A stretch of DNA of 64,000 nt from Planctomycetaceae bacterium (GTDB taxonomy: Bacteria > Planctomycetota > Planctomycetia > Gemmatales > Gemmataceae): assembly GCA_013823135.1 (NCBI GenBank), contig PNLP01000007.1, positions 62,001-126,000 on the forward strand, in the 5' to 3' direction. Positions 42,754 through 52,117 of this stretch are shown piece by piece. The number at the start of each line of letters is the position of its first letter. Position 1 is the first letter of the stretch. The notes beneath the pieces are model-generated. The model saw only the letters and a list, made by a program, of their open reading frames with translations, made no database searches and was not told the DNA's origin. A program made the position numbers and the translations under genes.

Positions 42754-45700
42754 TCAGGGTTCGACCGCAGGCAGCGGCAGTTTGCTAACATCGACCCCCG
42801 CATCGGTCGGCTTCGCGCCCGCCAAATCCGGGAAATCGATCGACTTCAGGGTTGCGTCACCGGGCTTCATCGCCGCGAGATCCTGCGTGCCGGCTAGTCC
42901 CCTTGCAAACACCACCTTACCGACAGGTTTACCATCCTTCTCACCGGCAAATGTGATCCACTGGTCCCACATGAATTCTTTATTCATTCCCGCATCCAGA
43001 CCAGAGCGAACGACCATCACCACGGCTTTGTCGTCAAAGTTGGCATAGCGGTTAGCAGTCTGAACCTTCCACTCCAGAACGGACTTCGCTTCCGTGGCGT
43101 TGATCCCGTCGAGTTCAACGAGTGATCGTCCCGAATTGGGGACCGCAACGAACAGGCATTCGTCGGCATGGACTTCGAGCGGCACCAACCCGCTCGCCCG
43201 CATCTCTCCGAGTTTCCCGCCGCGAAGCTCAACAACTGGCCCACCCACAAATCCCGTCACACGGTTCAACCGCAATGTGGACTTCGCTCCAAAGTTGGCC
43301 TTCCCACTTGGCTCAGCCAGGAAGATGGGACCATCGATTGCCAACAAAGATTGCTCGATTTCGACCTTCAGAGCGCGGCTGACGGGACTCCACACCGCAC
43401 GACCTTTTCCGCGGAGCACGCATCGCTCGAACCGCGCCGTTGGTTCTGAACGCGCCCCAGGTTCCATCGCCATCACCTTGTCCGGGTCGGCGATCTGAAC
43501 CGCCATCGCGGGCGAGTCGTCTTCTTCGGCGAGCGTGAAAACGCAGTCCCGGAACGAGCAACCCTTGCCACCAATGACGGTGACCGCCGCGACAATCTGA
43601 CCCTTCTTCGGACGGGCGGGTTTGAGAAGGAACTGAATCCCTTCAAATGCAACCTCTCCGTTGACAAGACGGAAGAGAGTCTGATCCAGTTTGTCGTTGC
43701 CCGGCGCGGCAAGAATTGGTGTGAAGCCACGGTCAGCGCGGAAGGTGATGCGGAGCTCGCCCGTTCCGTTCCGAGGCTTTTCCAGCTCGACGGTTTTATC
43801 GACCGACAGAAGCCCATTGTGTCGGATCAGTACAAGATCACCTGGCCTGGCATTCGTCAACAAAAACGCGAGATCGTAGTGAGTGTCCTTGGGCAGCGGT
43901 TCGTCCTTGGCTGCATCCGGGTGCCAGATCAGTTGCCGTGGTTCGATCGACGATGTCTTTGGAGGAGGTGGGAATCCGCCAAAGAGGTCAGGGTACGCCC
44001 GCCAGCGTGGCAGACCATCGGGGTTGTAGAACTGTGCCCCAATGACCTTCTCTTCCGCGGTGGTGAACAAGGCCGCGTCAGTCAGTTTCAGTCGGAACGC
44101 GCGCCAGGGAAGCGGCGTCGTGAGGACACGCGCCGGATCAACTTCAGCCCAGGGTCGTTGTGCGAGTTGCACCGCCCCAAGGTCACTGACGGGCTGTTCC
44201 TCGGTCTTGCAATCCTCGAAGGTCAAATACCGCGATTCTCCATTTTCGATAACGGCGAGGGGGAGCACGCCGTAGTAAGCATTACGTCGTGGGCGGTCGC
44301 CAGCATCCCCGGAGAACTGCGTGTCCACTTTGCTCCCGGTGCACCGGACGATCACTGCCCGACTACCCAGAACGCCAGAAAAGAAGGATGCGGGCGACGC
44401 GATGGGCGCGAAAACACAATGCCCCGCAGTCACGCGAACCCCCGCTGTTCCAGTGCCGGGAAAAGCGTTCCGAATCGCGGCGGAATCCATGCCAAAAAGG
44501 AAAGATGAGCGATCGAGTCGAACACTCACACCCTGAACGGCGCCCGCAACAACGTCCGAAGCTGGCCGGGATTCGCCAATCTGAACAGCCGCTTCATGCG
44601 GCCCGAATCCACAATCCGCAACCGTCACTTCGCACCAATCAGGAACCCAGAGGCCGAACGTGGAGGCAACGAAAACACACCGCTCAGCACGAACCCTCAC
44701 TTTGTCCCGTCCTGGCTTGGTCCGACCGACGCGAACACCCCCGACCCCACGGGACGTGGAGAAGACACAGTCCGTAAACTGCGCTTTCGCCGTCTCGGGC
44801 AGGTTCAACCCGACCAAGCCGGCGGTCTTCGACTCCTCGGGAGTCCCGGTGGCCGACACCTCGAAACGAATCCCAGAGAACGCCACTTCCGTTGCCATTG
44901 GCATGGCGAGCACGCCCGCACGGGGAGCCCCCACAACAAGAGGTAATGCACTGAGTTCGGAAGAACCCGCGTTCACCCGAATGGTCGCCGGCGAGTTCAC
45001 CGAGCCAATCAGTTCCAGTTCTTTCCCCCGGAAGAAAATGGGGGACGAGAGTTTCGTCAGGTCAATCACAGCGCCGGGGGCGAAAACGAACTTCGCAGCA
45101 ACATCGGCCGGGGTCTCGTCCAACTTTGTGGCGAACTGCTCTGCCGTCTGGATCACTTCATCCGCAAGCGGGATCGGAATCTGCGGGCCACCTGGGTCGA
45201 GCCCGCCATCAAGGGGCAACGGTCGCGAGCCTTTTTCGGAAGCGACCCAGGGCGGTGAGACTGACTTGTTGCCCGAGTTGTTGCCGGCCATTGTCAACGC
45301 GGCGATGGCAACGACGATCAAGACAACACCCGCGAGCAAGCCCCACCGGATACGGGGCGGTTGCGGCAGAGCGCTTTGCTGAACCACCGACCGCACCACA
45401 GAATCGTGACCGAGTGTTTCTGCCGAGAGCTTCAGTCGCTCCGCGAGCCCCTTGAGGTGTGCAATCAACTCTTGAGGAGTCTGGTAACGCCGGTTCGGAT
45501 CTTTCGCCATCATCCGCGCGAGGACAAATACAAGCTCATCGGGGATATTCGGGTTCAGTTGCCGAGGATCAAGCGGATCCACGTGCTGGTGTGCATGGAG
45601 TTTCTTCGCGGCCGTCCCCTCTGGCACCGGCGGCCGCCCCGTGAGTGCGTGATAGAAAGCACACCCCAGGGAGTAGATGTCGCTTCGCACATCCGCACGG

Positions 45701-46593
45701 CGTGGGTCGAGCGCCTGTTCCGGGGAGATATAGTCGAACGTCCCCAGAGTAACTCCAGACTGCGTCACTCCGCCATGCCCCGCAGCATCGAGTTGGCGAG
45801 CCAGACCCATGTCCACGATCTTGGCACGACCATCAGGAGTGATGACCAGATTGGAGGGTTTGATGTCCCGGTGGACAACGCCACGTTCGGCCGCGTGGGC
45901 TAACCCCGCGGCGACCTGGATCATGTATCCGATGCATTCGCGGGCGGGCAACACACCACGCCTGTCAATCATCACCCGCATGTTGATGCCTTCGACAAAT
46001 TCGAAGGCGATGAAGTACAACCCTTGATCTTCGCCACAGGAGTAAACGCGGGCGACGTTCTCGTGATCCAACAACGCAGCAGCCCGTGCTTCCTGCTTGA
46101 AACGAATCACGCTCTCGGAGTCGCGAGCGGATTCGGGCGGCAGAATTTTCAGGGCAACAATCCGCCCCAATTCGAGATCACGCGCCCGCAGAACGGCGGC
46201 CATCCCACCGGAGCCGATCGCCTCAATCAGTTCGTAGTGACCGAGCCGTCGACCGCTCACAAGCGGTGGGTTGGCCATTACCGGCAGTGGCGCCGCGGAA
46301 CCTGATGACCCCGTGCTACGAGCACCCGCCTTCTGAGTGATGACCGTGGGTGCATCGTCCTCGGTGTTGGGCGGCGGTGACCCAAGCGCCTGGAGGATGT
46401 CGGAGCCAACAGTGATCCGACGAGACGACCCACTGTTCGAAAAGATGTCCGTGAGGGGATCAGTGGATGTAGGCCGCCGGGGTTCAGGTGGAGGCGTAGA
46501 GTTAACACTGAGATCGGGAGACGAGTCGTTTACCCCCGGCTCGCGCTTTCGCGAGGACGGCCGGCCGTTCGGGTCGGGCGGGGGTGAGGGCAT
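42754..46593 (-). CDS. Serine/threonine protein kinase with transmembrane segment and large extracellular repeat domain
   Basis: 1279-residue receptor-like kinase. A Pro/Ser-rich N-terminus (1-110) precedes the Hanks-type kinase: GSGGM (127-131), VALK with Lys149, HRDIKPSN (241-248), a DMG activation-loop start (261-263, DFG in most kinases), GTFDYISPEQAL, and SDIYSLGC. After a juxtamembrane linker one membrane segment lies at about 418-436 (GVVLIVVAIAALTMAG). The remaining 840 residues are outside the membrane and contain repeated short beta strands with Asp/Cys-ended turns (VAFSGIRFEVS, KAQFTDCVFSTS, RAERCVFVAS, FRDCVFTLA), as in right-handed beta-helix proteins. It probably senses or binds an envelope ligand, such as polysaccharide, and signals inward. 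ATG 46593 chosen; promoter at 46786-46815. Confidence 0.9.
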   Translation of the reverse strand: MPSPPPDPNGRPSSRKREPGVNDSSPDLSVNSTPPPEPRRPTSTDPLTDIFSNSGSSRRITVGSDILQALGSPPPNTEDDAPTVITQKAGARSTGSSGSAAPLPVMANPPLVSGRRLGHYELIEAIGSGGMAAVLRARDLELGRIVALKILPPESARDSESVIRFKQEARAAALLDHENVARVYSCGEDQGLYFIAFEFVEGINMRVMIDRRGVLPARECIGYMIQVAAGLAHAAERGVVHRDIKPSNLVITPDGRAKIVDMGLARQLDAAGHGGVTQSGVTLGTFDYISPEQALDPRRADVRSDIYSLGCAFYHALTGRPPVPEGTAAKKLHAHQHVDPLDPRQLNPNIPDELVFVLARMMAKDPNRRYQTPQELIAHLKGLAERLKLSAETLGHDSVVRSVVQQSALPQPPRIRWGLLAGVVLIVVAIAALTMAGNNSGNKSVSPPWVASEKGSRPLPLDGGLDPGGPQIPIPLADEVIQTAEQFATKLDETPADVAAKFVFAPGAVIDLTKLSSPIFFRGKELELIGSVNSPATIRVNAGSSELSALPLVVGAPRAGVLAMPMATEVAFSGIRFEVSATGTPEESKTAGLVGLNLPETAKAQFTDCVFSTSRGVGGVRVGRTKPGRDKVRVRAERCVFVASTFGLWVPDWCEVTVADCGFGPHEAAVQIGESRPASDVVAGAVQGVSVRLDRSSFLFGMDSAAIRNAFPGTGTAGVRVTAGHCVFAPIASPASFFSGVLGSRAVIVRCTGSKVDTQFSGDAGDRPRRNAYYGVLPLAVIENGESRYLTFEDCKTEEQPVSDLGAVQLAQRPWAEVDPARVLTTPLPWRAFRLKLTDAALFTTAEEKVIGAQFYNPDGLPRWRAYPDLFGGFPPPPKTSSIEPRQLIWHPDAAKDEPLPKDTHYDLAFLLTNARPGDLVLIRHNGLLSVDKTVELEKPRNGTGELRITFRADRGFTPILAAPGNDKLDQTLFRLVNGEVAFEGIQFLLKPARPKKGQIVAAVTVIGGKGCSFRDCVFTLAEEDDSPAMAVQIADPDKVMAMEPGARSEPTARFERCVLRGKGRAVWSPVSRALKVEIEQSLLAIDGPIFLAEPSGKANFGAKSTLRLNRVTGFVGGPVVELRGGKLGEMRASGLVPLEVHADECLFVAVPNSGRSLVELDGINATEAKSVLEWKVQTANRYANFDDKAVVMVVRSGLDAGMNKEFMWDQWITFAGEKDGKPVGKVVFARGLAGTQDLAAMKPGDATLKSIDFPDLAGAKPTDAGVDVSKLPLPAVEP

Positions 46594-46785
46594 TCCTAGT
46601 GCACCATGACTACGGGCAAGGTCTGCAACTGTTCCGTCGATCAAGGCCGCTGGGTGAGGGGAGCGGCCACCAAACACCTTTCCCCAGACTGAACATGACA
46701 CCAAAACGGGAAAGAGGAACCCACGAATCTCGCGAACGGAAACAGCTACCTGTAGCTCGAAAGAGCAAGTCGATCAGGTAGGTGA

Positions 46786-46815
46786 ATTATAGCTTCGGTT
46801 TTGGCTTCCTGTCAA
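46786..46815 (-). promoter_or_regulatory. Consensus sigma-70-type promoter for the kinase gene
   Basis: On the minus strand, TTGACA (46815-46810) and TATAAT (46791-46786) are both perfect, with an 18-bp spacer. Transcription would start near 46779, giving a leader of about 185 nt before the kinase ATG. The leader holds a GAGCTACAGGTAGCTG-type dyad. The gap 46594-46919 contains this promoter and no gene. Confidence 0.8.
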
Positions 46816-46919
46816 TTCAGAGAAGGAGCAAGTGATTGATCTGAGTGGGCCGAGAGTTTGTGTCACGCGGATGGTAACGGATGGTCGGGAGCGTGAAACA
46901 AGAATTTCGACTCTTTGCT

Positions 46920-47183
46920 TCACGCGGCGTTGAACCCCGTGGAATTCAGCGATTTCAGATACTCGGTAATTGTGGCGGCGAGACTCTTCCCGACCCCGGG
47001 TACACGTTCGAGAGCACGAACACCGCCTGTCTCGACGAGAACTGAAAGTTCTTGGGGAAGCGCGAGAACCACCATTGCTGCTTGCCGGAAGGCACGCACC
47101 CGATAGAGGTTATCTCCGTGGTTCGCAAGTTTTGTGGCGTGTTCTCGTAATTTTCTCGAGATTTCTTGGTTGGTATGGTTCAC
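46920..47183 (-). CDS. Stand-alone PolX-type N-terminal helix-hairpin-helix protein
   Basis: 87 residues matching the 8-kDa-like N-terminal domain of family X DNA polymerases (HhH_8): NQEISRKLREHATKLANHGDNLYRVRAFRQAAMVV followed by the HhH loop ERVPGVGKSLAATITEYL, with the GVGKS hairpin that contacts DNA backbone phosphates. The polymerase and PHP domains that normally follow are absent, and the frame ends cleanly with TGA. Start is the GTG at 47183, since GGAGG lies 6 bp upstream. It could be a small DNA-binding accessory protein or a remnant of a polX gene. It is divergent from the histidine decarboxylase gene. Confidence 0.82.
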   Translation of the reverse strand: MNHTNQEISRKLREHATKLANHGDNLYRVRAFRQAAMVVLALPQELSVLVETGGVRALERVPGVGKSLAATITEYLKSLNSTGFNAA

Positions 47184-47234
47184 CGTCGGCCTCCTGGGGT
47201 TGGTTGAGCCTTACATATTATACACACGTACACA

Positions 47235-48389
47235 ATGTCCGTAGTGACACTGGGGGCGAAATTCGTGTTTGACGTTCCCCAACCCTCTCTTGGCTCCGAC
47301 GACGCCCAACGGCTCGACGACCTCTTCCGTCTCTATGAGTCCGAGAACGAGCGGCAGCTTGGTTACCCCTGTTCGGCGATGTTCGATTACACTCCGCTTT
47401 ATCGCTTCCTATCGTTCCCTCTGAACAACGTCGGCGACCCCTTCAAGTCGAGCAACACCTCTCTCCAGACCCACGACTTGGAGCGAGAAGTTCTCGCCGT
47501 GTTCGCGCAACTCGCACACGCCCCTGTTGATTCCTACTGGGGGTACGTGACCAGTGGCGGAACCGAGGGGAACATGCACGGCATCTCCCTCGCACGCGAA
47601 CTCCACCCTGAAGGAGTCGTTTATCACTCCGAGGATACGCATTACTCCGTGACCAAGATTCTGCGTGCTCTCCGTGTCCCGAACATAGCGGTCCAGAGCC
47701 GTCCCGATGGTTCGATGAACCTGGAACATCTGAGTGAGTCGATACAGCGACATCGCAACCGCCCGCAAATCATCCTTGCGAACATCGGGACCACGATGAA
47801 GGGGGCGGTGGACGACCTTCCAGGTATACGCGAGATCGTGAAGCATCACGCAGCAGGGGAGTTCTACATCCACGCAGACGCGGCCCTCAGCGGGATGATT
47901 CTGCCGTTCCTGGACGCCCCCCCACCGTGGGATTTTTCCGCCGGCGTGGACAGCATCTCCATCAGCGGCCACAAGATGATCGGCAGCCCGTTCCCCTGCG
48001 GGGTGGCACTGGCGCGCAAGGCCAACGTGGACCGAATCGCACGCCGCATCGAGTACACGGGGTCACTCGACACGACCGTTTCCGGCTCGCGGAACGCGTT
48101 CGCACCAATGTTCCTGTGGTACGCCCTGAAGACAATCGGCGTGGAAGGGTTCCGGGCGCGTGTCCGCGAGTGCATGGAGGTTGCGGAATACGCATGCAAT
48201 CGGTTAGTTACGGCTGGCCGGAACGCCTGGCGGCATACCTACTCGAACACAGTCGTGTTCACTCGCCCACCCTTAGCGATCATTCAGAAATGGCAACTTG
48301 CCGTGAAAGGCGAGATCGCACACCTAGTTACAATGCCCCACGTGACGCGCCGGCACATCGATGATTTGGTCGCAGATTTGATGGAGTAA
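47235..48389 (+). CDS. hdc: Histidine decarboxylase (PLP-dependent, group II)
   Basis: 384-residue PLP enzyme converting histidine to histamine and CO2, judged from close motif match to bacterial group II histidine decarboxylases, which are about 378 residues. The PLP lysine is Lys247 in SISISGHKMIGSP. Cofactor contacts are SGGTEGN (about 107-113), YHSEDTHYSV (stacking His), and HADAALSGMILPF (Asp pairing the pyridine N). The C-terminus NTVVFTRPP is also typical. No histidine/histamine antiporter gene is adjacent, so a role in acid resistance or in making a histamine-derived metabolite cannot be decided. Related group II decarboxylases (serine, aromatic) remain possible. ATG at 47235; the ribosome-binding site is poor. 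A hairpin terminator follows at 48401. Confidence 0.88.
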   Translation: MSVVTLGAKFVFDVPQPSLGSDDAQRLDDLFRLYESENERQLGYPCSAMFDYTPLYRFLSFPLNNVGDPFKSSNTSLQTHDLEREVLAVFAQLAHAPVDSYWGYVTSGGTEGNMHGISLARELHPEGVVYHSEDTHYSVTKILRALRVPNIAVQSRPDGSMNLEHLSESIQRHRNRPQIILANIGTTMKGAVDDLPGIREIVKHHAAGEFYIHADAALSGMILPFLDAPPPWDFSAGVDSISISGHKMIGSPFPCGVALARKANVDRIARRIEYTGSLDTTVSGSRNAFAPMFLWYALKTIGVEGFRARVRECMEVAEYACNRLVTAGRNAWRHTYSNTVVFTRPPLAIIQKWQLAVKGEIAHLVTMPHVTRRHIDDLVADLME

Positions 48390-48400
48390 ATGGGAGAACA

Positions 48401-48422
48401 GGCGGACCCTCACGGGTCCGCC
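48401..48422. terminator. Bidirectional hairpin terminator
   Basis: Perfect 9-bp stem GGCGGACCC / GGGTCCGCC with a 4-base loop, 12 bp after the histidine decarboxylase stop and 9 bp before the convergent SGNH hydrolase stop. Serves both genes. Confidence 0.8.
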
Positions 48423-48430
48423 CTGCCGAC

Positions 48431-49183
48431 TCACTTCGTCAACTTTTCGAGGTCTTCCTTGATCGCCGCAGCCCAGATGTCGTATCCAGCTGGGCTCAGG
48501 TGCAACAAGTCCGGCATGATCTTGCGATCCAGCCCGCCGTCCTTATCGAGGAACTTCGGGCCGATGTCCTTGTAGAAGACCTTCTTGTCGTCGGCGTACT
48601 TGGAAATGATGTCGTTGATCGCCTTGATCTTCGGGTTCAACTTATCCGCCGGGGCCACCGTATCTTCTTTCTTGAGTCCGCTCGCGCGGGGGAACACGCC
48701 GAGGATGAGCACTTTGATGTCAGGCTTCTGCTTCTGCAACTCAGCGACGATGGCCTTGATACCACCCGCGATCTGCTCGGGTGTGTGGGCCCCGGTGTTA
48801 TTCGTCCCGATCATGATGACCGCAAGTTTCGGCTTGAGGGGTTCGATTTCCTTCCCCTCAGTGAGCCGCCACAGGACGTGACCGGTCTGGTCGCCGCCGA
48901 TGCCAAGGTTGACGGGTTTGAACGACGCAAAATTGTCGGCCCAGGCCTTCTTCCCGGCTCCTTCCCAGCCGTGGGTGATGCTGTCGCCGATGAAGATCAC
49001 ATCGCCTTCACCCTTCGCGGTGATCTTCAGGAACTCCTTGTGCCGGGGGATATCACGGTTGAGGAGCTTGGCTGCGGGGTTGTCCTTGCTGTCTTTGGAG
49101 TCCTTGGCGTCTTGCGCGCGAACGGGCGTAAAAAGGGACAAGGCCAGCACCGAGCTGGCAATTGCGAGGCGACTGACGAACAT
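48431..49183 (-). CDS. Secreted SGNH/GDSL hydrolase
   Basis: 250-residue exported esterase/lipase of the SGNH superfamily. Signal peptide MFVSRLAIASSVLALSLFTPVRAQ; Lys/Asp-rich linker; block I IFIGDSITHGWEG (catalytic Ser), block II GIGGDQT, block III IGTNNTG and block V PDLLHLSPAGYDIW (Asp and His). Close in pattern to the platelet-activating-factor acetylhydrolase-like GDSL proteins widespread in planctomycetes, which probably deacylate polysaccharides or lipids outside the cell. ATG at 49183 starts the signal peptide. Divergent from the GT87-type gene. Confidence 0.92.
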   Translation of the reverse strand: MFVSRLAIASSVLALSLFTPVRAQDAKDSKDSKDNPAAKLLNRDIPRHKEFLKITAKGEGDVIFIGDSITHGWEGAGKKAWADNFASFKPVNLGIGGDQTGHVLWRLTEGKEIEPLKPKLAVIMIGTNNTGAHTPEQIAGGIKAIVAELQKQKPDIKVLILGVFPRASGLKKEDTVAPADKLNPKIKAINDIISKYADDKKVFYKDIGPKFLDKDGGLDRKIMPDLLHLSPAGYDIWAAAIKEDLEKLTK

Positions 49184-49368
49184 GCTGTGCTCCGAGGGTG
49201 AAGCGTACCGTATGCGGTGGGTGGGTCTCTTGGAGAGATGCGGGCTGGGTACGGCAGCCTGGCATGTGTGAAGTATCTGGCCCGCATGCTGTCTCGGCAA
49301 GAACTATCTGTCCCAACTGCTTGAATCGTAGCTGCGGCAACTTCGCCGTTTGCGTTCTAGGCTGTGCC

Positions 49369-50523
49369 ATGAGCGTTCGCCATCTTCTCACTGCGTTTGC
49401 GCTGATTGCCGTCGGCACTGTCTTTGTCGGGCAGATACGCGATCTACTCGCCGACCCAACCGTCTGGCCGCCCGACGACTTTATCGAGTACTGGTCGGCC
49501 GCGAAACTCACAATCGACGGGCAGAATCCTTACGACGGCAAGCTACTGTTGCCGCTCCAGAAAGCGGGCGGGCGGGATGAAGACCAGGCCGTGATGATGT
49601 GGAACCCGCCGTGGACACTCGCGGTCGTGTTCCCACTCGGGCTGTTCCCTTCCCGCGTGGCCCAACTGCTGTGGCTCGGGGTGAATCTCGCCGCAACGGG
49701 CTATTCCGGCGATCGCCTCTGGCGTCTGTTTGGCGGTCGCGCCGATCGACGCTGGGTTGGGTGGGCGATCGCCTTCACTGCGATGCCGAGTGCGTTCGCG
49801 CTGCAATCGGGCCAGATCAGTCCCTTGCTGTTGCTCGGAGCGGTTCTGTTCCTCGAGTGCGAGCGACGAAGGCTTTACTTCGCAGCCGGTGCTGCCACGG
49901 TGCTGCTGGCGATCAAGCCACACCTCGCGTACCTCGTCTGGCTAGCGATCCTGTGCGACGCCATTGCTCACAAACGCTGGCGAATCCTGATTGGCGGAGC
50001 CATCGCTGGCGTGGTCTGCTCTGCGTTCCCACTAATCTTCGTTCCGCATGTCTGGAGCCAGTTCGCCGACGCGATGGCGAACCGCCCGCCGGAACAGTGG
50101 CAATCGCCGACCATCGGCACTGTGCTGCGGCTCGTCATCGACGAGAAACTGTTCCGCCTCCAGTTCGTGCCCGTGCTGTTTGGGTTGGCGTGGTTCGGGT
50201 TCTACTATCCCCGCTGGTTCGCACGCTGGAATTGGGCCGAGCAGTTGCCGTTGTTACTGCTCGTGTCGTTCGTGACCGCCCCTTACGGTGCGTGGCCATT
50301 CGATATGGTGCTGCTGCTCCCCGCTGCGATGTGGCTTGTGATCCATCGTTGTTCCAGGCTCACCATCGCAGGGCTGGTCGCAGTGAACATCGGGTGCCTC
50401 GCGTGTAACCTCCTCGAAACCGGCTCGTTTTGGTTCCTGTGGGTGTCGCCAGTTGTGCTGCTGCTGTATGTCATTGGTTGCCGAAACAACATTCGCGGTT
50501 TGCCAGAAACGGTGCAGGCATGA
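49369..50523 (+). CDS. GT87/DUF2029-like membrane glycosyltransferase
   Basis: 384-residue multi-pass protein (about ten hydrophobic segments). The start MSVRHLLTAFALIAVG is followed by the periplasmic loop DDFIEYWSAAKLTIDGQNPYD, with the Asp-Phe and Tyr-Trp pattern of polyprenyl-phosphate-mannose mannosyltransferases (DUF2029/GT87). MMWNPPWTL is another family mark. The inferred role is adding hexoses to an envelope lipid or polymer. ATG at 49369 chosen because membrane topology begins there; the longer in-frame start lies in the divergent promoter. The last codons overlap the next gene by ATGA (50520-50523), so both membrane proteins are translated together. Confidence 0.85.
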   Translation: MSVRHLLTAFALIAVGTVFVGQIRDLLADPTVWPPDDFIEYWSAAKLTIDGQNPYDGKLLLPLQKAGGRDEDQAVMMWNPPWTLAVVFPLGLFPSRVAQLLWLGVNLAATGYSGDRLWRLFGGRADRRWVGWAIAFTAMPSAFALQSGQISPLLLLGAVLFLECERRRLYFAAGAATVLLAIKPHLAYLVWLAILCDAIAHKRWRILIGGAIAGVVCSAFPLIFVPHVWSQFADAMANRPPEQWQSPTIGTVLRLVIDEKLFRLQFVPVLFGLAWFGFYYPRWFARWNWAEQLPLLLLVSFVTAPYGAWPFDMVLLLPAAMWLVIHRCSRLTIAGLVAVNIGCLACNLLETGSFWFLWVSPVVLLLYVIGCRNNIRGLPETVQA

Positions 50524-52070
50524 CACTTCCACGGTGGATCACGCCGGGAGCACTTGCGTTCCTTGCGATCTGGATCGTTCTGATGACTGGCGGCAGTTCG
50601 GGGATGCTCCGTGATCCCGGCACGTTCTGGCACACGCGAACGGGCGAGATCATTCTCGCGGAAGGGTTCATCCGCACCGACCCGTACACGTTCACTTGCC
50701 CCGCGTACCCCGTCGACCGCTGGTGGGTGCCCTACCAGTGGCTCGGCGAAGTCGGCATGGCGCTCACTCACCGCATTGGTGGCTTCGACACAGAGTTCCT
50801 CGGCGCTGTCACGATCATCGCGTTCGTGTTCGCTTACCTCACCGTGCGGTTGCTGCGAACAGGCCTGAACCCCGTGTTGGTCTGCACAGTGATGGGTCTC
50901 TCACTCGCCGCGGCAGGGTCGCACTTCCACGTTCGACCGCACCTCTTCACCACAGCGGGGATGGCGTTCACTGCGGCGTTCCTGACCGACTGCGACGCGG
51001 GCCGCTATCGCATCCGCCACTTGTTCTGGCTCGTGCCGTTCTTCGTGGTCTGGGTAAACGTCCACGGCGGCTACCTCGGCGGGTTCGGCACCGTCGTGAT
51101 TGCAACAACAGGTTGGGTCGTGTTCTGGTGGCTCGGACGACCATCGCCGGTGCAATCGTGGCGTGACGTGGGGTTGCTCACGCTTCTCGTCCTGCTCTGC
51201 GGGGCAACGGCGCTGGTGAATCCTTACGGCACGGACATGCTGAAGGTGTGGCGAGTCATCATGGGAGAACCGATCCTGCGAAAGATCATTCAGGAGCACC
51301 GCCCGTTTGAGTTCGGCGAACCCGAATCACTCCCCGTTATCGGGTTCGCGGCACTTTACCTCTTCGTGTTGGCCGGTGCTCACTGGCGTGAAGTGCGTGT
51401 CTCGTGGCTGCTGCCGCTCGTGTGGATGCTTCAGACCATCGAACGCTGCCGGCACGCCACGCTGTTTATCGTGGTCGGCTTAGTGGCCATTGCCGCAATC
51501 TGGCCCCACACCCGCTGGGCCACGCGACTGGCGAAGACTCGCCCCGACTTCTACCAACCCGATGAGCCAATTGTGACCCGCCCCTGGTGGGCGGCTGTTT
51601 GGTTGCCGGTGCTGATGGTTCTCCTCTCGTTGGGTCTGCAGTCATCCGGCGTGCGGGTTCCCGTGATCGGCGCCGGCTGGGCACAGCACAGCGCGGATCA
51701 CTGGCCGGTGGAAGTTCTCGACGCGATTCAAGCCAACGAACCGAAGCCCGGCGACCCGCACAACAAGGTGTTCAACGGCTACATCGACGGGGCGTTCATC
51801 ATCTACCACGCACCCGGATACAAGGTGTTCGTGGACGATCGCTGTGAGGTGTTTGGCGGCCAGTGGCTCTTCAACTTCGTGAAGATGTCGCACCCGGATA
51901 CGCCAATGGAAGTGCGGGCCGCCGCGATGGAGAAATGGCAGGCCGACTACGGCCGCTTCGACTTTGCACTCACGCGTACCGACACGCCATTCGAGGATTA
52001 CTTCCGAGATGCGCCCGGCTGGGAGTGCGTGAAGCGAACCAACACGGCCGCGTTCTACCGACGGAAGTGA
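50520..52070 (+). CDS. Polytopic membrane protein, possible glycosyltransferase (GT-C-like)
   Basis: 516 residues with about ten hydrophobic segments followed by a soluble C-terminal domain of about 120 residues. The N-terminal loop has DPGTFWHTRTGEIILAEGFIRTDPYTFTCP and VPYQWLGEV, a pattern seen in GT-C-type transferases whose acidic first loop holds the active site; HFHVRPHLFT follows in a later helix. The C-terminal part (FNGYIDGAFIIYHAPGYKVFVDDRCEVFGG, ending CVKRTNTAAFYRRK) matches a conserved extension in planctomycete homologues. Exact donor and acceptor unknown. It overlaps the GT87-like gene by 4 bp and is convergent with the ECF sigma gene. Confidence 0.8.
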   Translation: MTLPRWITPGALAFLAIWIVLMTGGSSGMLRDPGTFWHTRTGEIILAEGFIRTDPYTFTCPAYPVDRWWVPYQWLGEVGMALTHRIGGFDTEFLGAVTIIAFVFAYLTVRLLRTGLNPVLVCTVMGLSLAAAGSHFHVRPHLFTTAGMAFTAAFLTDCDAGRYRIRHLFWLVPFFVVWVNVHGGYLGGFGTVVIATTGWVVFWWLGRPSPVQSWRDVGLLTLLVLLCGATALVNPYGTDMLKVWRVIMGEPILRKIIQEHRPFEFGEPESLPVIGFAALYLFVLAGAHWREVRVSWLLPLVWMLQTIERCRHATLFIVVGLVAIAAIWPHTRWATRLAKTRPDFYQPDEPIVTRPWWAAVWLPVLMVLLSLGLQSSGVRVPVIGAGWAQHSADHWPVEVLDAIQANEPKPGDPHNKVFNGYIDGAFIIYHAPGYKVFVDDRCEVFGGQWLFNFVKMSHPDTPMEVRAAAMEKWQADYGRFDFALTRTDTPFEDYFRDAPGWECVKRTNTAAFYRRK

Positions 52071-52073
52071 GTA

Positions 52074-52103
52074 CGGCGAGCCGCCAGGGGTAGCGACTCG
52101 CCG
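52074..52103. terminator. Hairpin between convergent genes
   Basis: CGGCGAG (52074-52080) pairs with CTCGCCG (52097-52103) around a 16-base loop, 3 bp after the membrane protein stop; a G-run follows. A modest terminator candidate. Confidence 0.45.
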
Positions 52104-52117
52104 GGGGGGTGTCGCGG

